Positions 42,937-50,136 of a stretch of DNA of 64,000 bases are shown here, in pieces (position 1 is the stretch's first letter; every line of letters begins with the position of its first letter). The notes under the pieces were generated by a model. The model was not told the origin of the DNA. It was given only the letters and a program-made list of their open reading frames with translations, and searched no databases. This DNA is from Oerskovia flava (GTDB lineage Bacteria; Actinomycetota; Actinomycetes; Actinomycetales; Cellulomonadaceae), in contig NZ_JAOXSR010000003.1 of the NCBI RefSeq assembly GCF_026163685.1, positions 277,999-341,998 of the forward strand. Direction: 5' to 3'. Both the position numbers and the translations under genes were made by a program.

Positions 42937-43055
42937 CTACCCTTCGCCGAAGGGGGCGTCGGACATCGCGGGCCACGTCCCGAGCGCATCGATCTCGCAC
43001 CGCCACCGCCATCGAGACCGCCACCGCCACCGTCGACGACGACTCACGGAGACCA

Positions 43056-44282
43056 ATGGACATCCCTCTCGCAGGAGACCACGGACTGCTTCGCACCCTC
43101 AACGCTCGCGCGGTGCTCGAGGTGCTGGACACCGACGAGCCGCAGGACCGCGTCCAGATCGCCGCAGCGACGGGACTGTCGAGGCCGACCGTGACCCAGA
43201 CGCTGCGCGGACTGGTCGACAGCGGGGCGGTCGTGGAGGCGCACCAGGACGGAGAGCACGGTGCGCCGTCCACCGCGATCTACCGGCTCGAGGTCGACCG
43301 CGCCTTCGCCCTCGCGGTGGACCTCGGCCGCCGGACGATCCGCGCCGCGCTCGTCGACATCACCGGCACCGTCCGCAGCAGGGCCGAGGCGCCCGCCGTC
43401 GGGCCCGACCCTCTGGTCCGCGCACGCGTGGTCGCCGGCCTCGCTGCGCGGTGCGTGGCCGTCCTCGACCCGTCGGTGGACCTCGGCGCGATCCACCACG
43501 CCGTCGTCGGGGTGCCTGCGATCGTCTCGCCCGACGGCGTCGCGGTCCGCCGTGTCCCGGGGCACGAGAAGGGGGGCGCAGCCCTGCACGACGCGCTCGA
43601 GCACGAGATCGGCTGCTCGGTCGTCCTCGAGAACGACGTCAACGTGGCGGCGCTCGCGGAGCAGCGGCTCGGTGCGGGTCGTGGTGCGCACACGTTCGTC
43701 GAGCTGTGGTTGGGTGACGGCTTCGGGTCGGGCCTCGTGATCGGCGACCGGCTCCATCGCGGCGCGGCCGGCGGAGCAGGCGAGATCTCGTTCCTGCCCC
43801 AGCCCGGCCAGTCGCTCGGCGCGGAGACGATCGGTCCTGTCGCGATCACCGCGCTCCTCGTCGAGGCCGGGCTGGCGCCCGACCTCTCCGTGGCTCAGGT
43901 CGTCGAGCTCGACGTGGCCGGCGACGACCGCGCGGGCTTCGTCCTGGACGAGGTCTGCTCCCGTCTGGCGGTGATCGCCGCGCAGATGACGCTCGTCCTC
44001 GAGCCGGAGCTGTTCGTCCTCGCCGGCGCCGGTGCGCACGACGCGATCGTCGGCCGGGTCCGCACGATCCTCTCCGAGCAGCTCGCGGTGCTCCCGATCC
44101 GGGTCGCACCGTCGACGGTCGGCACGGACGCGGTCGTGCAGGGTGCGGCGGGTCTCGCCCGGGACGCACTGCGCGAGGCTACGTTCCGCGCGGCGGTCGC
44201 CGCGGTCCCCGCCCGAACCCCTGAGATCGTGGAGCCGGCGGCGGAGGGCGGCTCCGGCCGGAGCGCGGAGGCGAGCGCGTGA
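43056..44282 (+). CDS. ROK family transcriptional regulator
   Basis: A 408-residue NagC/XylR-type regulator. The N-terminal winged HTH is AVLEVLDTDEPQDRVQIAAATGLSRPTVTQTLRGLVDSGAV, followed by the ROK sugar-kinase-like domain (FALAVDLGRRTIRAALVDITG, GDGFGSGLVIGDRLHRGAAGGAGEISF). The usual ROK zinc-binding Cys cluster after GEI is missing; PQPGQSLGAE stands in its place. The ATG at 43056 has a GGAG RBS. It is the first gene of an overlapping unit with ChbG-like and GPH genes and probably controls them in response to an amino sugar or glycoside. Confidence 0.88.
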   Translation: MDIPLAGDHGLLRTLNARAVLEVLDTDEPQDRVQIAAATGLSRPTVTQTLRGLVDSGAVVEAHQDGEHGAPSTAIYRLEVDRAFALAVDLGRRTIRAALVDITGTVRSRAEAPAVGPDPLVRARVVAGLAARCVAVLDPSVDLGAIHHAVVGVPAIVSPDGVAVRRVPGHEKGGAALHDALEHEIGCSVVLENDVNVAALAEQRLGAGRGAHTFVELWLGDGFGSGLVIGDRLHRGAAGGAGEISFLPQPGQSLGAETIGPVAITALLVEAGLAPDLSVAQVVELDVAGDDRAGFVLDEVCSRLAVIAAQMTLVLEPELFVLAGAGAHDAIVGRVRTILSEQLAVLPIRVAPSTVGTDAVVQGAAGLARDALREATFRAAVAAVPARTPEIVEPAAEGGSGRSAEASA

Positions 44283-45208
44283 GCGACCAACCGTCCGACC
44301 TCGTCGAACGGCTCGGGCACCTGCCCGGCACCCGGGCGATCATCCTCAACGCCGACGACTTCGGCATGTGCCGGGCCGCGAACCGTGCGGTCGGCGACTT
44401 GCTGCTGGCGGGTGCGATCGACTCGGCGACCGTCATGGTGCCGTGCGGCTGGGCACCCGAGGCGATGGCCTTCGCCGCGCAGCACCCTGTCGACGTGGGC
44501 GTCCACCTCGTCCTCACGAGCGAGTGGCGCCGCTACCGCTGGCGTCCGCTGACCGGCGTCGGCTCCTCCCTGGTCGACGCCGCGGGCTACTTCCCCGCGG
44601 ACTGCGCCACGGTCGAGCGGCAGGCGAGCGACGAGGACGTCGCGGCGGAGCTCGCCGCGCAGGTCGACGCCGCCCTGGCCGCGGGGGTCGACGTCACGCA
44701 CCTCGACAACCACATGGGCTCGGTCTACGGCCTGGAGACCGGCCGGACCTTCCTGCGGCAGGTGTTCGAGCTGGCGGCCCGGCACCGGCTGCCGTTCAGG
44801 CTCCCGCGGACCCTCGACGGGATGACGCTGCCGGCCGAGCTCCAGCCGCTCGTCGACGAGGCGATCGCCGTCGCGGACGCGCTGGGGGTCGTCGTGCTGG
44901 ACCGGCTGTGGACGCACCCCTTCGAGCTCGTCGGGGAGGGCACGGTCGACGAGGAGGACTACGACGACGTCAAGGCCGGGTTCTGCGAGCTGCTGCGTGC
45001 CGTGCGGCCGGGGGTCACCGAGATCTACCTGCACCCCATGCTCGACGACGACGAGCTCGATGACGTGGCCGACCATGCCGCGGCCAAGCGCGGGTTCGAG
45101 CACCGCCTCCTGACCGACCCGGACGTCACGGCGACGATCGCCGACGAGGGCCTGGTCCGCGTGGGGTGGCGCGACCTGCGCGCCCTGCAGCGGGGCGGCG
45201 CCGCGTGA
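44279..45208 (+). CDS. ChbG/HpnK (YdjC) family carbohydrate deacetylase
   Basis: A 309-residue deacetylase of the YdjC family. The metal site is visible as NADDFGMC near residue 21 and HLDNHMGSVYG near 140, and the third His in EIYLHPML. In E. coli ChbG removes an acetyl group from chitobiose and chitotriose; HpnK acts in hopanoid synthesis. Here the operon with a ROK regulator and a glycoside symporter, close to two chitin-type LPMOs, favours deacetylation of chito-oligosaccharides. The GTG start overlaps the ROK stop. Confidence 0.88.
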   Translation: MSDQPSDLVERLGHLPGTRAIILNADDFGMCRAANRAVGDLLLAGAIDSATVMVPCGWAPEAMAFAAQHPVDVGVHLVLTSEWRRYRWRPLTGVGSSLVDAAGYFPADCATVERQASDEDVAAELAAQVDAALAAGVDVTHLDNHMGSVYGLETGRTFLRQVFELAARHRLPFRLPRTLDGMTLPAELQPLVDEAIAVADALGVVVLDRLWTHPFELVGEGTVDEEDYDDVKAGFCELLRAVRPGVTEIYLHPMLDDDELDDVADHAAAKRGFEHRLLTDPDVTATIADEGLVRVGWRDLRALQRGGAA

Positions 45209-46554
45209 ACCCTGCGCTCGCACGCCTGCGGGACCGCCGGCTCGTCGGCGCTGCGACCCGGTCGCAGACGATGGCGTACGGTGCGTCGGCGTTCCCGGCG
45301 AACCTGCTCCTGCAGACCTTTTCCGCGTTCGTCGTCTACTTCTACGTCGACCACCTGCAGGTCCCGGCCGGTTGGATCGCGGGCGCGATGGTCGCGCACG
45401 GGATCCTCAATGCCGTCCTCAACCCGGTCGTGGGCGCCGCGTCCGACCGTCGCCGCACCCGGTGGGGCCGGCGGGTGCCGTGGATCGGCCTGGGGATCGT
45501 GCCGCTCGTCGTCGCGTTCGCGCTGGTCTGGATGCCGCCCGACCTCAGCCCGACCGGCCTGGTGGTGTGGTTCCTCGCGGTCGTCGCGGTCTACGACGTG
45601 GCCTTCGTCGTCGTCGTGCTCAACATCTCGGCGCTCTTCCCGGAGATCTTCCGCACGACGGCGGAGCGTGCCCGCGGCAACGCCCCTCGCCAGATCTTCG
45701 GCCTGGTCGGCATGATCCTCGGGACGGCCGGCGCGCCGGCGCTGTACGGGACGGTCGGCTGGCCGGGGATGGCGGTCGCGCTCGGCGTGGTGTGCCTCGG
45801 GTTCTTCGCCTGGTCGCTGGCGGGGATGGTCGAGCGCCCGGTCGACGAGGTCGAGGTGCGTGCCCGCGAGGCGGCGATGCCGCTGCGGGACCAGCTGCGG
45901 TACACGTTCGCGAACCGTGCGTTCGTCACGTACGTCCTGGGCTCGCTGCTGCTCCAGACCACGACGGCGATCCTGCTGGCGGCGGTGCCGTTCTACGTGC
46001 GCTACGTGCTGGGGGCGCCCGAGACGGACGCGACGTTCCTGCTCGGCGCGATCTTCGTCGCCGCGATCCCGGCGATCATCGGCTGGTCGCACGTCGTGCG
46101 GCGGGTGGGCCCGCGGACGGCGCTGCTGTGGGCGGTCGCGGTCTACGGGCTGGCCACCGGCCTGTACATGCTCCCCGGCACCGTCCTCGGCGCGGTCGCC
46201 GTCGGCCTGGTGGTCGGCGTGGGCGTCGGCGGCATGATGCAGCTGCTCGAGGTCGCGCTGGGTCAGGTGATCGACGACGACGAGCGGCGGACGGGGCTGC
46301 GCCGCGAGGGCATGTACTTCGGCGCCAACGGGTTCGTGGTGCGAGGCTCGGTCGTCGTGCAGGCGGTCGTGGTCGCGGGCGTGCTCTCGGCGACCGGGTA
46401 CGACGCCGCGGCAGGCGACGCGCAGGTGGCCTCGGTCGCCACGGGCGTCCGCCTGCTCATGGGCGGGTTCCCGCTCGTCGTCGCCGGGCTGGCGCTGGTC
46501 TGCTTCTGGCTGTACCCGCTGCGCTCACGAGACCAGGAGCTCGTCCCGAGCTAA
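45205..46554 (+). CDS. GPH family glycoside:cation symporter
   Basis: A 449-residue major-facilitator transporter of the glycoside-pentoside-hexuronide group (MelB/XynB-like), with about 12 hydrophobic segments. Typical features are NAVLNPVVGAASDRRRTRWGRRVPWI between TM2 and TM3 and ERRTGLRREGMYFGANGFV in the second half (DDDERRTGLRREGMYFG region). The GTG start overlaps the deacetylase stop by 4 nt (GTGA). It probably imports the glycoside handled by the ChbG-like enzyme. Its end is followed by a TAGAAC palindrome. Confidence 0.88.
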   Translation: MNPALARLRDRRLVGAATRSQTMAYGASAFPANLLLQTFSAFVVYFYVDHLQVPAGWIAGAMVAHGILNAVLNPVVGAASDRRRTRWGRRVPWIGLGIVPLVVAFALVWMPPDLSPTGLVVWFLAVVAVYDVAFVVVVLNISALFPEIFRTTAERARGNAPRQIFGLVGMILGTAGAPALYGTVGWPGMAVALGVVCLGFFAWSLAGMVERPVDEVEVRAREAAMPLRDQLRYTFANRAFVTYVLGSLLLQTTTAILLAAVPFYVRYVLGAPETDATFLLGAIFVAAIPAIIGWSHVVRRVGPRTALLWAVAVYGLATGLYMLPGTVLGAVAVGLVVGVGVGGMMQLLEVALGQVIDDDERRTGLRREGMYFGANGFVVRGSVVVQAVVVAGVLSATGYDAAAGDAQVASVATGVRLLMGGFPLVVAGLALVCFWLYPLRSRDQELVPS

Positions 46555-46594
46555 CCCCGGGTGCCTGGACCTCGTGCACCCGGACCTCGTGCCG

Positions 46595-46669
46595 AAGTAG
46601 AACCCCAGTGCGCGAGGTAGAACCCCAGTACGTGACTGGAGTTCTATCTCGCGCACTGGGGTTCTATCT
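46595..46669. repeat. TAGAAC repeat palindrome, second locus
   Basis: Two units of the 20-nt TAGAAC family (46595-46629) are followed after a 5-nt loop by their inverted copy (46635-46669), pairing at 31 of 35 positions, with the other positions mostly wobbles. It lies 41 bp after the symporter stop and likely terminates that operon. The rest of the 298-bp gap carries the operator at 46705-46718 and the promoter of the next operon. Confidence 0.8.
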
Positions 46670-46704
46670 CGCGCCGGGGGGGTACCTGGGCTTCGTGTGT
46701 AAAA

Positions 46705-46718
46705 CGTTATCGATAACG
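46705..46718. promoter_or_regulatory. LacI-type operator before the second sugar ABC operon
   Basis: CGTTATCGATAACG is a perfect 14-bp palindrome with the CG centre of LacI sites, 135 bp upstream of the binding-protein gene. No LacI gene adjoins it. The LacI protein at 35949-36953 is the nearest candidate besides regulators outside the window. Confidence 0.75.
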
Positions 46719-46852
46719 ATTGACGAACCGGCGTCGCGCCTGCCAGAGTGGCTCTCGTGCCCGGCTGTCGCTGGTGACAGGACGTCTCGACGACGAGGAC
46801 CTGCGACGGGCGCGATCCCACGTAGTGCGACTCGACGAAGAGGACGGAACTC

Positions 46853-48142
46853 ATGAAGGCAAGGAAGTTCATGGTGGCGGCGGCCGCCGTCGCGGCGGGT
46901 GCCGTGGGGCTCAGCGCCTGCGGCGGAGGCAGCGAAGGATCGGACGGCGGCGACGTCTCGATGACCTTCTGGCACAACTCCACGACCGGCGAGGGCAAGG
47001 CGTACTGGGAAGAGACCGTCGCCGCCTTCGAGGAGGCCAACCCCGGTGTGACGATCAGCATCCAGTCCATCCAGAACGAGGACATGGACGGCAAGCTGCA
47101 GACCGCGCTCAACTCGGGCGACGCGCCCGACATCTTCATGGCGCGCGGCGGCGGCAAGCTGGCCGACGTCGTCGAGGCCGGGCAGGTCCTGGACATCTCC
47201 GACGCGATCGACGACGCGACGCGCACCGCTGTCGGCGAGGGCGCGTTCAGCGCGTTCACGGTCGACGGCGCGGTGTACGGCATGCCGACCGCGGTGCTCC
47301 CCGGCGGCATCTACTACAGCGCCGACCTCTTCGAGGAGGCCGGCATCACCGAGGCGCCGGAGACGCTCGACGACCTCGACGACGCCGTCGAGAAGCTCAA
47401 GGCCGCCGGGATCGACCCCATCGCGCTCGGCGCGAAGGACGCCTGGCCCGCCGCGCACTGGTACTACTTCTTCGCCCTGCGCGAGTGCTCTCAGGACACG
47501 ATGCTCGCGGCCGCGGAGTCCATGACCTTCGACGACCCGTGCTGGACCCGTGCCGGTGAGGACCTCCAGGATCTCGTGGGCACGGAGCCGTTCAACAACG
47601 GCTTCCTCACGACGTCCGCCCAGCAGGGCGCGGGCTCCTCGGCCGGCCTCCTCGCCAACCACGAGGCCGCGATGGAGCTCATGGGCGCCTGGAACCCAGG
47701 CGTCATCGCGTCGCTGACCCCCGACGAGCAGCCGCTCGCCGACCTCGAGTGGTTCCCCTTCCCCGCGGTCGACGGCGGACAGGGCGCGCCCGGCGCGATG
47801 ATGGGCGGTGTCGACGGGTTCTCCTGCTCGGCCCAGGCGCCGGTCGAGGAGTGCACGGCGTTCCTCAACTTCTTCATGCAGCAGGAGTACCAGGAGAAGT
47901 ACGCGCAGGCCTTCCACACGCTGCCCGCGAGCCAGGAGGCGCAGAGCGTCGTCACCGAGCCCGCCCTGCAGTCGATCCTCGAGACGTACGGCGACGCGCC
48001 CTACGTCATGGTCTGGCTGGACACCCTGTTCGGCCAGAACGTCGGCAACGCCCTCAACACGGGTGTCGTGGACATGCTCGCCGGCAGCACCGACGCCGCA
48101 GGCGTCGTGGCGGCCGTGAACGACGCCGCAGCGAGGGAGTAG
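46853..48142 (+). CDS. Sugar ABC transporter substrate-binding lipoprotein (CUT1)
   Basis: A 429-residue SBP_bac_1 protein. The lipoprotein signal is VAAGAVGLSAC (Cys23). The mature part begins VSMTFWHNSTTGEGKAYWEETVAAFEEANPGV, and IYYSADLFEEAGITEAPETLDDL is the usual SBP motif. It heads the operon with two permeases, GH3 and GH43 enzymes. The beta-xylosidase-type enzymes downstream suggest xylo-oligosaccharides as ligand, close to BxlE of Streptomyces by gene order. As in the first system, no dedicated ATPase is encoded. Confidence 0.9.
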   Translation: MKARKFMVAAAAVAAGAVGLSACGGGSEGSDGGDVSMTFWHNSTTGEGKAYWEETVAAFEEANPGVTISIQSIQNEDMDGKLQTALNSGDAPDIFMARGGGKLADVVEAGQVLDISDAIDDATRTAVGEGAFSAFTVDGAVYGMPTAVLPGGIYYSADLFEEAGITEAPETLDDLDDAVEKLKAAGIDPIALGAKDAWPAAHWYYFFALRECSQDTMLAAAESMTFDDPCWTRAGEDLQDLVGTEPFNNGFLTTSAQQGAGSSAGLLANHEAAMELMGAWNPGVIASLTPDEQPLADLEWFPFPAVDGGQGAPGAMMGGVDGFSCSAQAPVEECTAFLNFFMQQEYQEKYAQAFHTLPASQEAQSVVTEPALQSILETYGDAPYVMVWLDTLFGQNVGNALNTGVVDMLAGSTDAAGVVAAVNDAAARE

Positions 48143-48144
48143 CC

Positions 48145-49173
48145 GTGACCGCGAGCGGCTCCGTGGGCGAGGCTCCGCCCACCGTGACGGCGTCGCCCAC
48201 GGGTCGCTCGGGGGCTGGGGACGGTGCCACGACGGCCCCGGCCCCGGCCCGTCGGCCCCGGCGGGCACGCGCCGACTGGCCCACACGCCTCGAGATCGCG
48301 CTCCTGGCCGGACCGGCGATCATCGTCTTCCTGACGTTCGTCATCGTCCCGGTGATCATGGCGGCGTACTACGGCTTCTTCAAGTGGAAGGGGTTCGGGC
48401 CGCCGACCGAGTTCGTCGGCCTGGACAACTACCTCATCATCTTCCGGGACAGCACGTTCCACGACGCCCTCATGCACAACGGCTTCATCCTCGTGATGTC
48501 GCTCGTGATCCAGGCGCCCGTCGCGATCGGTCTGGGTCTGCTGCTCAACCGGCGTATGCGCGGGCGCTCGGTGATCCGGGTGCTGATCTTCGTGCCGTAC
48601 GTCATCTCCGAGGTCATCGTGGGCACCGGCTGGAGCCTGATGCTCGCGACCAACGGGGCGGTCAACGACCTGCTCGCCAAGCTGGGTGCGCCCGGCTGGG
48701 CGGTCGACTGGCTCTCCGACCCTGAGATCGCGATCTGGTCTCTGATGGTCATCATCTCGTGGAAGTACGTCGGCTTCGCCGTGATCCTCTTCCTCGCCGG
48801 CCTGCAGGGGATCCCCGACGAGCTGTCCGAGGCGGCCGCGATCGACGGCGCGTCGTACTGGCAGACGCAGCGGCGCATCACGCTCCCGCTGCTCGGGCCC
48901 ACGATCCGGATCTGGGCGTTCCTGTCCATCATCGGGTCGCTGCAGCTCTTCGACCTCGTCTACATCATCTGGGGGCAGTACGTCGCCGCCACGGCGGGCA
49001 CCTCGACGATGGCGACCTACATGGTGGCCAACGGCCGCAACGCCGGGAACTACGGCTTCGGCAACGCGGTCGCGGTCGTCCTCTTCCTCGTCTCGCTCGT
49101 CATCGCCCTGTCCTATCAGCGCTTCGTGCTCCGTCGCGACACCGAGGGCGCCCTCACCGAAGGGAAGAAGTGA
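48145..49173 (+). CDS. Sugar ABC transporter permease (MalF-like)
   Basis: A 342-residue permease with a ~45-residue Ala/Pro-rich cytoplasmic N-terminus, followed by about six hydrophobic segments starting EIALLAGPAIIVFLTFVIVPV. The EAA loop is LSEAAAIDGASYWQTQRRITLPLL. GCGAGGGA lies 6 nt before the GTG at 48145, which starts 2 nt after the binding-protein stop. Its own stop shares a base with the next ATG. Confidence 0.9.
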   Translation: MTASGSVGEAPPTVTASPTGRSGAGDGATTAPAPARRPRRARADWPTRLEIALLAGPAIIVFLTFVIVPVIMAAYYGFFKWKGFGPPTEFVGLDNYLIIFRDSTFHDALMHNGFILVMSLVIQAPVAIGLGLLLNRRMRGRSVIRVLIFVPYVISEVIVGTGWSLMLATNGAVNDLLAKLGAPGWAVDWLSDPEIAIWSLMVIISWKYVGFAVILFLAGLQGIPDELSEAAAIDGASYWQTQRRITLPLLGPTIRIWAFLSIIGSLQLFDLVYIIWGQYVAATAGTSTMATYMVANGRNAGNYGFGNAVAVVLFLVSLVIALSYQRFVLRRDTEGALTEGKK

Positions 49174-50075
49174 TGTCCGCCGTCGCCGTCCAGGCCACCC
49201 CGGCCTCCCCGCCACCGACCCCGCCGACCTCGTCGGCCCGTCGCCGCCGACGCGGTGCGATCGACGCGGCCGGTCCGCTCACGTATCTCGTCGCGTTCGC
49301 GTTCGTCGGGATCTGCATCGCCCCGGTGCTCTACATCATCTTCGGAGGGTTCCGCACCAACGCGCAGATCACGGCCGACCCCTCGGGCCTGCCCGGACCG
49401 TGGGAGATCGGCAACTACGTCGACGTCCTCGCGAGCGGCCGGTTCTGGCAGCAGGTGGGCAACTCCGCCGTCACCGGCCTGTTCACGACGCTGGGCGTCG
49501 TGGTGCTGGGCCTCATGGCGAGCTACGTGCTCGCCCGGTACAGCTTCTCCGGCCGGGGCGCGATGTACTCGCTGTTCGCCGCAGGCCTGATGTTCCCCAT
49601 GACGGTGGCCATCACGCCGCTCTACATCATGATCAAGAACCTCGGCCTGATGAACAGCCTGGCGGGCATCATCCTCCCGCAGATCGCGTTCGCGCTGCCG
49701 ACCACGATCATCATCCTCGTGCCCTTCCTGCGGGCCATCCCGCGGGAGATCGAGGAGGCGGCGTCGATCGACGGCGCGAGCCGGCTCGGCTTCTTCTTCC
49801 GCATGGTCGTGCCGCTGTCGGTGCCCGGCGTCGTCACGGTCGGCATCCTCGCGTTCATCGCGAGCTGGAACAGCTACATGCTCCCGCTGTTCATCCTCAA
49901 CGACGAGTCCACGTACACCCTGCCGCTCGGGGTGCAGTCGTTCGCGTCGGAGTACTCGGTGGACACGGCGCGGGTGCTCGCCTTCACGTCGCTGTCGATG
50001 ATCCCCGCGCTGATCTTCTTCTCGCTGTTCGAGCGCCGGATCGTGGGAGGACTCACCGGTGCCGTCAAGGGCTGA
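49173..50075 (+). CDS. Sugar ABC transporter permease (MalG-like)
   Basis: A 300-residue partner permease with a basic N-terminus (SARRRRRGAID) and about six hydrophobic segments. The EAA loop is IEEAASIDGASRLGFFFRMVVPL, and the end FERRIVGGLTGAVKG is typical of MalG-like subunits. The ATG overlaps the previous TGA by one base. A GGGAAGAAG within the previous gene serves as RBS. Confidence 0.9.
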   Translation: MSAVAVQATPASPPPTPPTSSARRRRRGAIDAAGPLTYLVAFAFVGICIAPVLYIIFGGFRTNAQITADPSGLPGPWEIGNYVDVLASGRFWQQVGNSAVTGLFTTLGVVVLGLMASYVLARYSFSGRGAMYSLFAAGLMFPMTVAITPLYIMIKNLGLMNSLAGIILPQIAFALPTTIIILVPFLRAIPREIEEAASIDGASRLGFFFRMVVPLSVPGVVTVGILAFIASWNSYMLPLFILNDESTYTLPLGVQSFASEYSVDTARVLAFTSLSMIPALIFFSLFERRIVGGLTGAVKG

Positions 50076-50136
50076 GCACCGGCCCCTCGACCCGCGGCCC
50101 GCCCGTACCCCGCACGACCTCAAGGAGAACGACCCC

